Under the pieces are notes generated by a model. The model had not been told where the DNA came from and searched no databases. It saw nothing but the letters and a program-made list of their open reading frames with translations. Made by a program: the position numbers and the translations under genes. DNA of 36,072 nucleotides, from positions 1 through 36,072 of the forward strand of contig NZ_JABERD010000094.1 in the NCBI RefSeq assembly GCF_013044505.1, given 5' to 3'. The DNA is from Streptomyces sp. S3(2020) (GTDB lineage: Bacteria; Actinomycetota; Actinomycetes; Streptomycetales; Streptomycetaceae). Every line of letters begins with the position of its first letter. The first letter of the stretch is position 1. Below are positions 7,242 through 14,849 of this stretch, piece after piece.

Positions 7242-7751
7242 GTGACCGCCTCCTACGCCCGCTCCGCCACCTTCACCCTCACCGACGCGCGCTACATCGG
7301 GGCGAAAGTCGGCGCCGACCTCCGCCAGCTGAACAGTCTGTACGGCAAACCGGCGCACGCCGATATCGACAAATACGTCGAGGAGATCGCCATGCTCCTC
7401 AAGGACGGCTACCTCGACACCGTCGACTTCGGCTTCCGCGACACCGGCACCAACGCCTGGAAGCTGCGCCTGCGCTACCGCGCGACGACCGGCGGCCACC
7501 TCGTCGACACCCGGCCCGGAAGCCTGCCGCGCAGCGCCGACATCACCGGACTCGACTTCTACAGCTACCTGACCTACAGCCCGGCCTTCCATCTTCTTGC
7601 CGCAGCAGACCGAGACCGAGTCAAGGTCGCTCTGCCGGTGAGACGGACGGGCGCCGACGCCCCGACCGCGAACGCCGGTACCACCCAGACCGGCCGCAGC
7701 TATGCCCGCAACGGCACCGGTGTCGACCGCGATGTCTATCAGGCCCAGTGA
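7242..7751 (+). CDS. cap7: Bacterial HORMA-domain protein (Cap7)
   Basis: In type III CBASS the HORMA protein binds and switches on the CD-NTase when its C-terminal 'safety belt' closes around a peptide. This 169-aa protein opens with SYARSATFTLTDARYIGAKVG, the conserved start of bacterial HORMA family 1. Its tail (TTQTGRSYARNGTGVDRDVY) has the belt-like pattern of that family. The GTG at 7242 follows GAAGGAG (7225-7231). It sits between the CD-NTase and the TRIP13-like ATPase, the standard order. It is a single HORMA gene, not the two-HORMA arrangement. Confidence 0.82.
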   Translation: MTASYARSATFTLTDARYIGAKVGADLRQLNSLYGKPAHADIDKYVEEIAMLLKDGYLDTVDFGFRDTGTNAWKLRLRYRATTGGHLVDTRPGSLPRSADITGLDFYSYLTYSPAFHLLAAADRDRVKVALPVRRTGADAPTANAGTTQTGRSYARNGTGVDRDVYQAQ

Positions 7752-7785
7752 CCCCCCTCCATCACCAGCACCGAGGACGACACCC

Positions 7786-8709
7786 GTGAGTAGCCAGGAC
7801 GACCTGTTTCACCCCGTGATCGAACTGCCCGAACCCACCCGCCAGGCACGGTACGACCGCCTCATCGGCCTGGATGCAGTCAAGCGTCAACTGCGTAAGG
7901 AGGCCGTCCTCCTGGCGGACCCCGATCGACTGCACGCGTGGGCACGTCAACACCACCCGGGGACAGAGCCTGCTGCGCTCCAGCTGTTCGCCGACCGCGC
8001 ACCGCTGTTCGTCTTCGCAGGGGACGTCGGTTCGGGGAAGTCCGCCCTCGCGGAGTCCTTCGGATGTGACCTGGCCGAACAGCTCGACCTGCCGGTCCAC
8101 CTATACCGGCTCAAGCTCGCCACACGAGGCAGCGGCCTGGTCGGTGAGATGACCGCGCTGATCGGAGACGCCTTCTCGTATGTACACGAGCAGGGCCGCC
8201 GGGCACGCGACACCCGCGGTGTCAACACTGTCCTCGTCCTGGTCGTCGACGAAGCCGACGCACTCGTCCAGTCCCGCGAGGCACAGCAGATGCATCACGA
8301 GGACCGTGCCGGAGTGGACGCCTTCCTCGCCGGTGTGGACAGCCTCGCCGGCGCTCGACTCCCTGTCCTGGTCGTACTGTGCACCAACCGCGTCGGCGCA
8401 CTCGACCCCGCTCTCATGCGCCGCGCCGCGGCGACCTTCACGTTCGTCCGCCCCGACGACCAGCAGCGCCGTGCCGTACTCACCCGGGCTCTGCACGGCA
8501 TCACCGTCCGCCCGGACACCTTCGACAAACTCGTCCAGCTCACCGGCCCGGACACAGACCGTCCGGGCTACACCTTCTCCGACCTCACCCAGCGCCTCAT
8601 CCCGGCGGCAATCCTGCAGGCCTTCCCCGACGGGCCCCTCCGCGACGAACACCTCCTCACCGTCGCCAACGAACTCGCCCCCAGCCCCGTCTTCGCAGAG
8701 ACGCCCTGA
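7786..8709 (+). CDS. cap6: TRIP13/Pch2-like AAA+ ATPase (Cap6)
   Basis: AAA+ remodeller that disassembles active HORMA-CD-NTase complexes and keeps CBASS quiet without phage. Walker A GDVGSGKS at 79-86, Walker B VLVVDEAD at 151-158, and sensor/arginine region CTNRVGALDPALMRRAA near 205-221. The length is 307 aa. I chose the GTG at 7786, with GAGGAC just upstream; in-frame ATGs at 7702 and 7732 overlap the HORMA gene. Its TGA overlaps the ATG of the next gene (TGATG at 8707-8711), so translation is probably coupled. Confidence 0.88.
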   Translation: MSSQDDLFHPVIELPEPTRQARYDRLIGLDAVKRQLRKEAVLLADPDRLHAWARQHHPGTEPAALQLFADRAPLFVFAGDVGSGKSALAESFGCDLAEQLDLPVHLYRLKLATRGSGLVGEMTALIGDAFSYVHEQGRRARDTRGVNTVLVLVVDEADALVQSREAQQMHHEDRAGVDAFLAGVDSLAGARLPVLVVLCTNRVGALDPALMRRAAATFTFVRPDDQQRRAVLTRALHGITVRPDTFDKLVQLTGPDTDRPGYTFSDLTQRLIPAAILQAFPDGPLRDEHLLTVANELAPSPVFAETP

Positions 8710-10178
8710 TGATCTCCCTGCCCGCGCCCAGCGCAACAGGAGTACGGATCGCAGGCGACCAATATCAGTGGCAGCTCGCATGGCAAGGATGCGTGACCGC
8801 CGTCCGCGACGCCTCCATCCACACGCCCAATCCGGTCGTCGCGGTCGGCGTCGAAGTCGACGGCGTCGGCAACCTCGACGATGTCGTCCTGTACCGTGCC
8901 ACCCCGCCGCACACCTACGCCCAGGTCAAGTACGCCGTCGACAGCAGTAACCCCGTCAACGAGGACTACCTGCTCCAGCCCAGCGACTCCGGCGGTCCGT
9001 CGATCCTGAAGAAGATCGCCCGCACTTGGCGCCAACTCACCGCCGACGGTACCCCGGTGGACTTGGCTCTCATCAGTAATCGTGCCCCCGACCCCGGAGA
9101 CCCGTTGGTCTCGCTCCGCGATTCCCGCACCCAGCTACTGATGCCCAAAGCTGGCCAACAAGGCTCCAGATCAGCAAAAGGTACTGCTCGACGACGATGG
9201 GCGGTGGGCGCCGACCTGACCGAAGCCGAGCTCCGCGACCTGCTAGAGGTGCTCCGCTTCGACCTTGCTCGTGACCCGACCCACCTTCACGACCACGTTC
9301 AGTCGCTCATGCTCGCCGCAGGCTTGCGCCCGGACGATGCGGCGATCCATATCGGGGCCGACTGGGTGGCCCGCCAGGTGCGAGACGGTCAGCGGACCCT
9401 GACCCTCACGGCGATCACCGAAGCCATCGACTCCCTACAACTAAAGGCCGGACCCACCCGCGCCGTGGTGTCCATCGCCACCCTCAAGCCGGACCCCGCG
9501 ACAGGAGACGCCGACTACGCCCTCGACTGGGCCGACCGCTTCGACGGCGCGTCCCCCTACGTCAAGCGCCGCCCCCAAGCTCCCGCGACCTGGGCCCAAC
9601 TACAGGCGGAGATTGAAGCCGCACCCCACAGGATCCCGCCGGGAAGAACTGCCGTTGCGATCACCGGCAGCCTCCGGCTTGCTCCCGCTTTCCTCGTCGG
9701 CAGCGCCTTCCGTATGGTGACCGGCGCGGACCTCGCCGTCATGCAACGCGGCCTACTGTGGTCCTCCGCCGACCCGTACGACGCCGTGCTCACACCCGCA
9801 CAAGCCGAGTACAGGATCGGCCAGGGCCCGGACCTGGCCGTGGCCATCGCTGTGGCCACGGACCCCACCGACGACGTACTGCACTTCCTGCGAGACCAGG
9901 GCCTCCCGGTATCCCAGCTCCTGGTGCTCCGGCCGCCGACCGGCGCCAAAGACAATTCCATCCCGAACTCCGCGACTGCCAACGCCTTGGCCGTCGGAAT
10001 CCGTGACACAGTGCGCCGCGCCAGCCGCAACGCCCCGCGCGTCCACCTCTTCCAGGCCAGCCCCATGGGCCTGGCGCTGATGCTCGGCCACCGGTGGAAC
10101 CGGCTGCGCCCCACGGTGGTGTACGAAGATGTGGCAACCGAGCGGATCTACGAAGAAGCCTTCACGATCGACGCCTGA
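8709..10178 (+). CDS. cap4: Cap4-like effector: PD-(D/E)xK nuclease fused to SAVED sensor
   Basis: CBASS effector expected to degrade DNA when its SAVED domain binds the cyclic oligonucleotide. Residues ~1-180 form a restriction-type nuclease. The core is VEVDGVGNLDDVVLY (D57/D58) followed by a strand with Q72-V-K74 (YAQVKYAV), the (D)...QxK variant of the PD-(D/E)xK site. The C-terminal ~200 residues are SAVED. The first half carries AITGSLRLAPAFLVGSAF. The second ends VHLFQASPMGLALMLGHRW and a strand with VVYED, the motif of this double-CARF-like fold. The length of 489 aa is close to known Cap4 proteins. It is translationally coupled to cap6 and is last in the operon. Confidence 0.87.
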   Translation: MISLPAPSATGVRIAGDQYQWQLAWQGCVTAVRDASIHTPNPVVAVGVEVDGVGNLDDVVLYRATPPHTYAQVKYAVDSSNPVNEDYLLQPSDSGGPSILKKIARTWRQLTADGTPVDLALISNRAPDPGDPLVSLRDSRTQLLMPKAGQQGSRSAKGTARRRWAVGADLTEAELRDLLEVLRFDLARDPTHLHDHVQSLMLAAGLRPDDAAIHIGADWVARQVRDGQRTLTLTAITEAIDSLQLKAGPTRAVVSIATLKPDPATGDADYALDWADRFDGASPYVKRRPQAPATWAQLQAEIEAAPHRIPPGRTAVAITGSLRLAPAFLVGSAFRMVTGADLAVMQRGLLWSSADPYDAVLTPAQAEYRIGQGPDLAVAIAVATDPTDDVLHFLRDQGLPVSQLLVLRPPTGAKDNSIPNSATANALAVGIRDTVRRASRNAPRVHLFQASPMGLALMLGHRWNRLRPTVVYEDVATERIYEEAFTIDA

Positions 10179-10211
10179 CCGAGCCCACCCTGGGTGCGTA
10201 CGGGCGCTCGG
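10179..10211 (+). terminator. Weak inverted repeat after the CBASS operon
   Basis: CCGAGC (10179-10184) pairs with GCTCGG (10206-10211), starting directly after the cap4 stop; a smaller CACCC/GGGTG pair lies within. There is no T-run. It is the only candidate terminator between the convergent genes. Confidence 0.3.
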
Positions 10212-10224
10212 GAGGCACCTGGAC

Positions 10225-11427
10225 CTATGTGGTAGTAGGTCGGGGGCGGTCGGCCAGTGGCACCAGGGCGGTTCTGCGTCCTAACAGAGCCCCAAGAGTG
10301 AGGACGAAGGTGGCGGGCCCGTCGGTGAACAACCAGTTGGTGGCGTCCGCACCGTGTTCCTCGACGGTACGACGCCAGTGGTGGACCACATAACGGACGA
10401 ACGCCTCGTGGTGTTCGGTCGTGTCGGGGATATTCCCCGGCTGGGTACGGATGACCAGCGCCCCGATGCACCGGTTTCCTTCGGGATCGCCATGCTGGGC
10501 TTGACCCGGAAGGACATAGACCTCGCTCGCGCCGCGCTCGGCTGCGTACAACGCGTCTCGTACCAGTCCCTCATTGTCCGAGAGCGCCACGATCAGCGCG
10601 ATCCTGTTGGTTCGTAGCCCTGCCGTTGTCCCGCTGCCCGCGCGGGCCGTGAACTGATGCCACGACGGTTCCTGCCCGGGGCCGGCGAACGCATCGCGCA
10701 ACCGGAGCAGGTCGCTTTCTCCAGGCGGGAGCTTCAGTGCGCTGTCAAGCCGCACGGAGGCAAAGGAGGACTGGCCTCGCTCCTCCGACTGCCCCATGAC
10801 GCGTGCGACGATCCGCCGCCGGGGCGCAGGGACCCGCAGATGCCGTCGGTCGGACTCCTCTTCCCCAGGCGACTCGGCGAACACGCTCACGTTCTCGTGT
10901 AGTTGGGCACGCAGCATTCCGCCGAGACGATACGCGTCTGCATGTCGGGCGGTGACATAGAACGAAACAGACCCGGGTGCCTCTCCTGCGCCGATCGTCT
11001 GCTCTTCGAGCCTGGCCTGCATTACCCGGTATGCGAAGGCCACCCGGTCGGACACCTCGATGTCGCCCAGCAGTGCGTCCGGTTCCACGACGAAACAGGC
11101 GGCATGGCGCTGCAGCGCATCGTCCTGCATCTCGCGCAGTCGTGTTCGGTCCCAGTGAGAGTTGGCCCCGAGATAGATGACGATGCCGACCCCCTCCTTA
11201 CTCCGCAGCACGTGCGTCGCCCAGGCAACGAGCAGCACGGCGAGGATGGCGACGGCCATCAGCCCGAACAGTGAATCGCCGACAACCGGCACGGCCTGCA
11301 CCAGATTCGGCAGCAAACCCAGCGCGAGCGCGGCGGCAGTAGTGGCAAGCAGAGACCACATGCCTTCACGTGACAGCAGAAATGTCCATACCCAGGACTT
11401 CCGCCGCTGCATCCCACCCGCCCCCAT
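10225..11427 (-). CDS. Two-transmembrane protein with SAVED-like C-terminus (Cap14-type candidate)
   Basis: A 400-aa protein with two hydrophobic segments near the N-terminus (~23-40 and ~53-72) and a long soluble C-terminal part. Residues ~81-185 resemble a CARF/SAVED half (GIVIYLGANS...SVSFYVTARHADAYRLGGML). The last ~120 residues resemble the SAVED second half: a strand IALIVALSDN, then NWLFTDGPATFVLTLGALLG, comparable to HLFQASPMGLALMLGHRW of the neighbouring Cap4-like protein. TM-SAVED effectors are known in CBASS and damage the inner membrane. This gene converges on cap4 with a 46-bp gap, so it has its own promoter. The start is 11427 or the ATG at 11412, which has GGGTGGG upstream. The fold call is mine from motif shape. 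Confidence 0.65.
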   Translation of the reverse strand: MGAGGMQRRKSWVWTFLLSREGMWSLLATTAAALALGLLPNLVQAVPVVGDSLFGLMAVAILAVLLVAWATHVLRSKEGVGIVIYLGANSHWDRTRLREMQDDALQRHAACFVVEPDALLGDIEVSDRVAFAYRVMQARLEEQTIGAGEAPGSVSFYVTARHADAYRLGGMLRAQLHENVSVFAESPGEEESDRRHLRVPAPRRRIVARVMGQSEERGQSSFASVRLDSALKLPPGESDLLRLRDAFAGPGQEPSWHQFTARAGSGTTAGLRTNRIALIVALSDNEGLVRDALYAAERGASEVYVLPGQAQHGDPEGNRCIGALVIRTQPGNIPDTTEHHEAFVRYVVHHWRRTVEEHGADATNWLFTDGPATFVLTLGALLGRRTALVPLADRPRPTTT

Positions 11428-11698
11428 CGCCTACCGCCTACCGAATGATGCTCTGCATATCGCCGTCAACTGGTCGGTGACATGTTCCCGCGGGCCTGGC
11501 CAGACTCGCAGGTGAGCGCTGTCACCTTGAGTAACGTACTGCTCCAACCCGCACTCCGCCTTGAGCAAGGGAGGTTCAACCCGTGTGTAGCGCTCAATGG
11601 CCAAGATCGTGAGACAGACTCCGTGGCCACTGAGTGAGACAACCGCCAGAACCCCAGGTCATTTCAGCGGAATAAGTCATTCCGAATTAGGGCCTACA
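11428..11698. promoter_or_regulatory. Right transposon end, including the leader of the two-TM gene
   Basis: Bases 11428-11588 hold no gene; the leftward promoter of the two-TM gene must be here. 11589-11668 is the subterminal block duplicated at 4462-4541. It contains two TGGCC-n-GTGAG sites (11598-11613 and 11624-11638), ~25 bp apart and inverted relative to the left-end CTCAC-n7-GGCCA. A 30-bp tail ending AGGGCCTACA completes the end. Binding by TnsB is inferred. Confidence 0.6.
11589..11668 (+). repeat. Right-end subterminal repeat, outer copy
   Basis: Direct partner of 4462-4541, offset 7,127 bp, about 71/80 identical. This copy keeps both TGGCC...GTGAG sites and the intact terminus beyond it. 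Confidence 0.88.
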
Positions 11699-11703
11699 TT
11701 TTC
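11699..11703. repeat. 5-bp target-site duplication, right copy (TTTTC)
   Basis: Follows AGGGCCTACA directly and matches 3243-3247. Chromosomal sequence resumes here, downstream of the MMPL gene. Confidence 0.9.
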
Positions 11704-11759
11704 GCCACTTCGCCGTGGGGGTGCGGATGAGTGGCGACTGACGGCCGGCTGTGGCTTGT

Positions 11760-11780
11760 CGCGCAGTTCCCCGCGCCCCT
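11760..11780. repeat. Dispersed streptomycete intergenic repeat, copy 1
   Basis: CGCGCAGTTCCCCGCGCCCC plus a T, identical to 20931-20951. This GC-rich element is common at 3' ends of Streptomyces genes. Here it overlaps the end of the MMPL gene. Confidence 0.7.
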
Positions 11781-13923
11781 AGGTGCGTTGGTCCGCCGCC
11801 GATTGCTCCGCGACCTGCGTAGTCGTCGCGGCCTCCTCGTGTGCCAGCCTGTGCGGCCACCACACCTTCGGGCCCACGTCCAGGAACAGGGACGTCACCA
11901 GGACCGAGCGGACGATGAACGTGTCCAGGAGGACGCCCAGGGCCACCGCGAAGCCGATCTCGGCGAAGGCGACCATGGGGAGCGTGCCGAGGGCGGCGAA
12001 GGTGCCGGCCAGGACCAGGCCCGCGGAGGTGATGACCGCGCCCGTTGCCGCCAGTCCGGTCACCACGCCGGGGCGGGTGCCCTGGCGGGCCGCCTCCTCC
12101 CGGATGCGGGTGGTCAGGAAGATGTTGTAGTCGATGCCCAGGGCCACCAGGAAGACGAAGACGAACAAGGGGAAGTCCGTCGTCTCTCCCGCGTAGTCGA
12201 ACAGGTACCTGAAAGCGAGCGCGCTGATTCCCAGGGCCGCCGCGAACGACAGGATCACCGTCCCGATCAGCAGCAGCGGGGCGATCAGGGCGCGCAGCAG
12301 TGCGCACAGGATCAGCATGACGACGATCAGCACCAGCGGGATGATCAGCAGATTGTCGTGCGTGGTCGCCTTGTCCATGTCGAGCAGGGCGGCCGTACCG
12401 CCGCCGACCTGGGCATCGGCGTCCGGTACCGCGTGGACGGCGTCCCGGACGTGTTCGACGGTCTGCTTCGCCGCCTCGCTGTCCGCCGGGTCGGTCATGG
12501 TCGCCTCGAAGAGGACCTTGCCCTCGTACGACGGTTTCGTGCCCGGTGGCAGGCCCAGCGAGTCGGGGACGACGCCGTCGGTGGCGGCCACCGCCTCGCC
12601 CACCTGCCGTGCCTGCGCCTGGTTGCTGATGATGACCAGGGGATCGCCGCTGCCCGCCGGGAAGTAGCGTGCGGAGACCTCCTGGCCGACGATCGAGTCC
12701 GGCTTCCCGGTGAACGCGTCCGCGTTGCTGATGCCCTCGGCGCGCAGCTGGATCAGGCCCAGCGAGCAGACCGCGAGGATCAGCGCGGTGGCGCCCCACA
12801 CCATGCGGGGACGGCGGGCGATACGGCGGCCCATGCGGGCCCACACACCCCGGTCGATGCGGTCGGGGTCGCCGAAGCGCGGGGTCGCGGGCCAGAAGAT
12901 CCAGCGGCCGAAGATCACCAGCAGGGCGGGGAAGAGGGTCGTCATCGCCAGCAGGGCGACCGCCACGCCGATCGCCGCGACCGGTCCGAGACCGCTCGTC
13001 GAGTTCATCTCCGCGGCCAGCAGCACCAGCATGCTCAGCACCACGGTCGCGCCGGACGCGATCACGGCCGGGCCCGCGCGGTGCAGGGCCAGGGCCATCG
13101 CCTCGTGCCGGTCCTCGTGGCGGTGCAGCTCCTCGCGGTAGCGGGCGACGAGCAGCAGGGCGTAGTCCGTCCCCGCGCCGAAGACCAGGACGGTGAGAAT
13201 GCCCGCGCTCTGGCCGTTGACCGTCAGGCCCGCGTGCTCCGCGAGCAGGTAGATGAGGGCCTGTGCGGTGAACAGGGCGGCGATGACCGAGAGCAGCGGG
13301 ACCAGGATCAGGGTGGGGCTGCGATAGGTGATCAGCAGCATCACGATGACGACGCCCATCGCGGACAGCAGCAGCGTGGAGTCGATGCCCTCGAAGGCCT
13401 CGGAGAAGTCGGCGGAGGTGCCGCCCGGGCCGGTGATGTGCACGGCGAGGCCGCTACCGCCCTCGCCGGTCACGTCCCGGATGGTGTCGACCGCGGGCGC
13501 GATCTCCTCCCAGCCCTTCTCGTCCATCGTGATCGGTACGAGGATCTGGGCCGCGCGCGGATCCGTCTCACGGTCGAAGACCGGGCCGCGGGTCTCCGCG
13601 CCGCGGATGCCGTGGTCCCGGAGCTCCTTGATCTGCCGTGCGTCCTCCTCGATCTGCGCCCGGTCCTGGGCGGTCAGACCGTCCGCGCGGGCGTAGACGA
13701 CGACCGCGGGGATCTGCTCGGGCCTGAAGTCCTCGGAGATCTTGAGGACTTGGGTGGACTCGGCCGAGCCGGGCAGCCAGGAGGCGGCGTCGTTGTCCTG
13801 GGCGTCGGTGAGTTTCTGCGCGAAGGGCGCGGTCAGGAGCAGCGCGACGACCCACAGCGCCAGGACGACCCACTTGGCGCGCCGTCCGCACACGAGATGC
13901 CCGATGCCTCGCTTGTCACTCAT
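11779..13923 (-). CDS. MMPL/RND-family membrane transporter
   Basis: A 714-aa inner-membrane protein of the actinobacterial MMPL family, which exports lipids, siderophores or drugs with proton-motive force. Two repeated halves are visible, each with a large extracytoplasmic loop and a membrane bundle. The RND-type signature appears twice: GTDYALLLVARYREEL in the first half and GIDYNIFLTTRIREE in the second. A first TM lies at ~15-35, after a short cytoplasmic start (MSDKRGIGHLVCGRRAKW). I chose the ATG at 13923 over a GTG at 13941 because similarity begins there. No regulator is adjacent; the substrate is unknown. It is convergent with the transposable element. Confidence 0.88.
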   Translation of the reverse strand: MSDKRGIGHLVCGRRAKWVVLALWVVALLLTAPFAQKLTDAQDNDAASWLPGSAESTQVLKISEDFRPEQIPAVVVYARADGLTAQDRAQIEEDARQIKELRDHGIRGAETRGPVFDRETDPRAAQILVPITMDEKGWEEIAPAVDTIRDVTGEGGSGLAVHITGPGGTSADFSEAFEGIDSTLLLSAMGVVIVMLLITYRSPTLILVPLLSVIAALFTAQALIYLLAEHAGLTVNGQSAGILTVLVFGAGTDYALLLVARYREELHRHEDRHEAMALALHRAGPAVIASGATVVLSMLVLLAAEMNSTSGLGPVAAIGVAVALLAMTTLFPALLVIFGRWIFWPATPRFGDPDRIDRGVWARMGRRIARRPRMVWGATALILAVCSLGLIQLRAEGISNADAFTGKPDSIVGQEVSARYFPAGSGDPLVIISNQAQARQVGEAVAATDGVVPDSLGLPPGTKPSYEGKVLFEATMTDPADSEAAKQTVEHVRDAVHAVPDADAQVGGGTAALLDMDKATTHDNLLIIPLVLIVVMLILCALLRALIAPLLLIGTVILSFAAALGISALAFRYLFDYAGETTDFPLFVFVFLVALGIDYNIFLTTRIREEAARQGTRPGVVTGLAATGAVITSAGLVLAGTFAALGTLPMVAFAEIGFAVALGVLLDTFIVRSVLVTSLFLDVGPKVWWPHRLAHEEAATTTQVAEQSAADQRT

Positions 13924-13940
13924 ACCAACCCCCGCAACCA

Positions 13941-14002
13941 CGCCCCGTAAGGGGTGCGGGGCCGCGACATGTGCGGCTCCGCCGCACAGGCGCGATCAGC
14001 CA
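13941..14002. repeat. GC-rich intergenic repeat with strong hairpin
   Basis: TGTGCGGC-TCC-GCCGCACA (13970-13988) is a perfect 8-bp stem. It is preceded by CCCC-GTAA-GGGG (13943-13954). The composition and layout match Streptomyces REP-like intergenic elements. It lies between the divergent MMPL and rpe genes. Confidence 0.55.
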
Positions 14003-14084
14003 CATACGGCCCGCACCGGACAAATGACCGTACCCATCGGGAACCCGTGCGGCCAACCCCCGGAGGGCATGGCAGTCTTGGGTC

Positions 14085-14771
14085 ATGGCCGCGCAGATCA
14101 ACCCCAGCATTCTGTCCGCAGACTTCGCCCGCCTCGCGGACGAGGCGAAGGCGGTGGACGGAGCCGACTGGCTCCACGTCGACGTCATGGACAACCATTT
14201 CGTCCCGAACCTCACGCTCGGTGTGCCGGTCGTAGAGTCGCTCGCCCGTGCGACGGAGACTCCGCTGGACTGCCATCTGATGATCGAGGCCCCCGATCGG
14301 TGGGCGCCCCAGTACGTAGAGGCGGGGGCCGGTTCCGTCACCTTCCACGTCGAGGCGGCCGCCGCTCCGGTCCGGCTCGCCCGGGAGATCCGGGCCAAGG
14401 GCGCCCGCGCCTCCATGGCGCTCAGGCCCGCGACGCCCATCGAGCCGTACGAGGATCTGCTCCCCGAGCTCGACATGCTCCTGATCATGACGGTCGAGCC
14501 GGGCTTCGGGGGACAGGCGTTCCTCGACATCATGCTCCCGAAGATTCGCCGCACCCGCGAGTTGATCAGCAAGCACGGCCTCGAACTCTGGCTCCAGGTC
14601 GACGGCGGAGTCTCGGCCTCCACCATCGAGCAGTGCGCCGACGCCGGGGCCGATGTCTTCGTCGCCGGATCGGCCGTGTACAACGCGTCCGACCCGGCCG
14701 AGGCGGTACGTGCACTGCGCACCCAAGCCGAGGAGGCGACCGCCAAGGCGAGCTGGGCATGCGGCCACTGA
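14085..14771 (+). CDS. rpe: Ribulose-phosphate 3-epimerase
   Basis: Interconverts ribulose 5-phosphate and xylulose 5-phosphate in the pentose phosphate pathway, in the cytoplasm. TIM-barrel protein of 228 aa, the normal length. The N-terminal PSILSADFARL, the metal/active-site segment WLHVDVMDNHFVPNLTLG (residues ~29-46), CHLMIEAP (~64-71) and MTVEPGFGGQAFL (~131-143) are all canonical. The phosphate-binding QVDGGV and FVAGSAVY are intact. The start is the ATG at 14085. Next comes a SorC-type sugar-responsive regulator ~80 bp downstream on the same strand. Confidence 0.96.
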   Translation: MAAQINPSILSADFARLADEAKAVDGADWLHVDVMDNHFVPNLTLGVPVVESLARATETPLDCHLMIEAPDRWAPQYVEAGAGSVTFHVEAAAAPVRLAREIRAKGARASMALRPATPIEPYEDLLPELDMLLIMTVEPGFGGQAFLDIMLPKIRRTRELISKHGLELWLQVDGGVSASTIEQCADAGADVFVAGSAVYNASDPAEAVRALRTQAEEATAKASWACGH

Positions 14772-14849
14772 GCCACAGCAACGTGAACGGCTCCCATCAG
14801 GGCTGATCAAGTCCGCCGGATCTGCAAGGATGAACGGCGAATCCAGAGT

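Larger units (their letters stand above)
3248..11698. mobile_element. Tn7-like (TnsA/TnsB-type) element carrying CBASS cargo, transposase-defective
   Basis: Element of 8,451 bp. Ends are 5'-TGTAGGCCCT (3248-3257) and AGGGCCTACA-3' (11689-11698), perfect 10-bp inverted repeats with the TGT...ACA termini used by Tn7/Mu-type DDE transposases. It is flanked by the 5-bp duplication TTTTC (3243-3247 and 11699-11703); 5 bp is the size Tn7 makes. Inside are a TnsA-like endonuclease gene, the start of a tnsB, a toxin/peptidase-regulator pair, a CBASS operon and a two-TM SAVED-like gene. No complete tnsB, tnsC or tniQ is visible, so it should not move without help in trans. The boundaries are read directly; the family assignment follows from TnsA and the termini. 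Confidence 0.9.

Noticed and set aside
11597..11782. 61-codon frame at the right end beginning MAKIVRQTPWPL
   Set aside because: It is the translated transposon end repeat and crosses the element boundary at 11698.
11731..13950. 739-codon plus-strand frame across the MMPL gene
   Set aside because: Antisense shadow; the minus-strand frame carries clear transporter motifs and this one does not.
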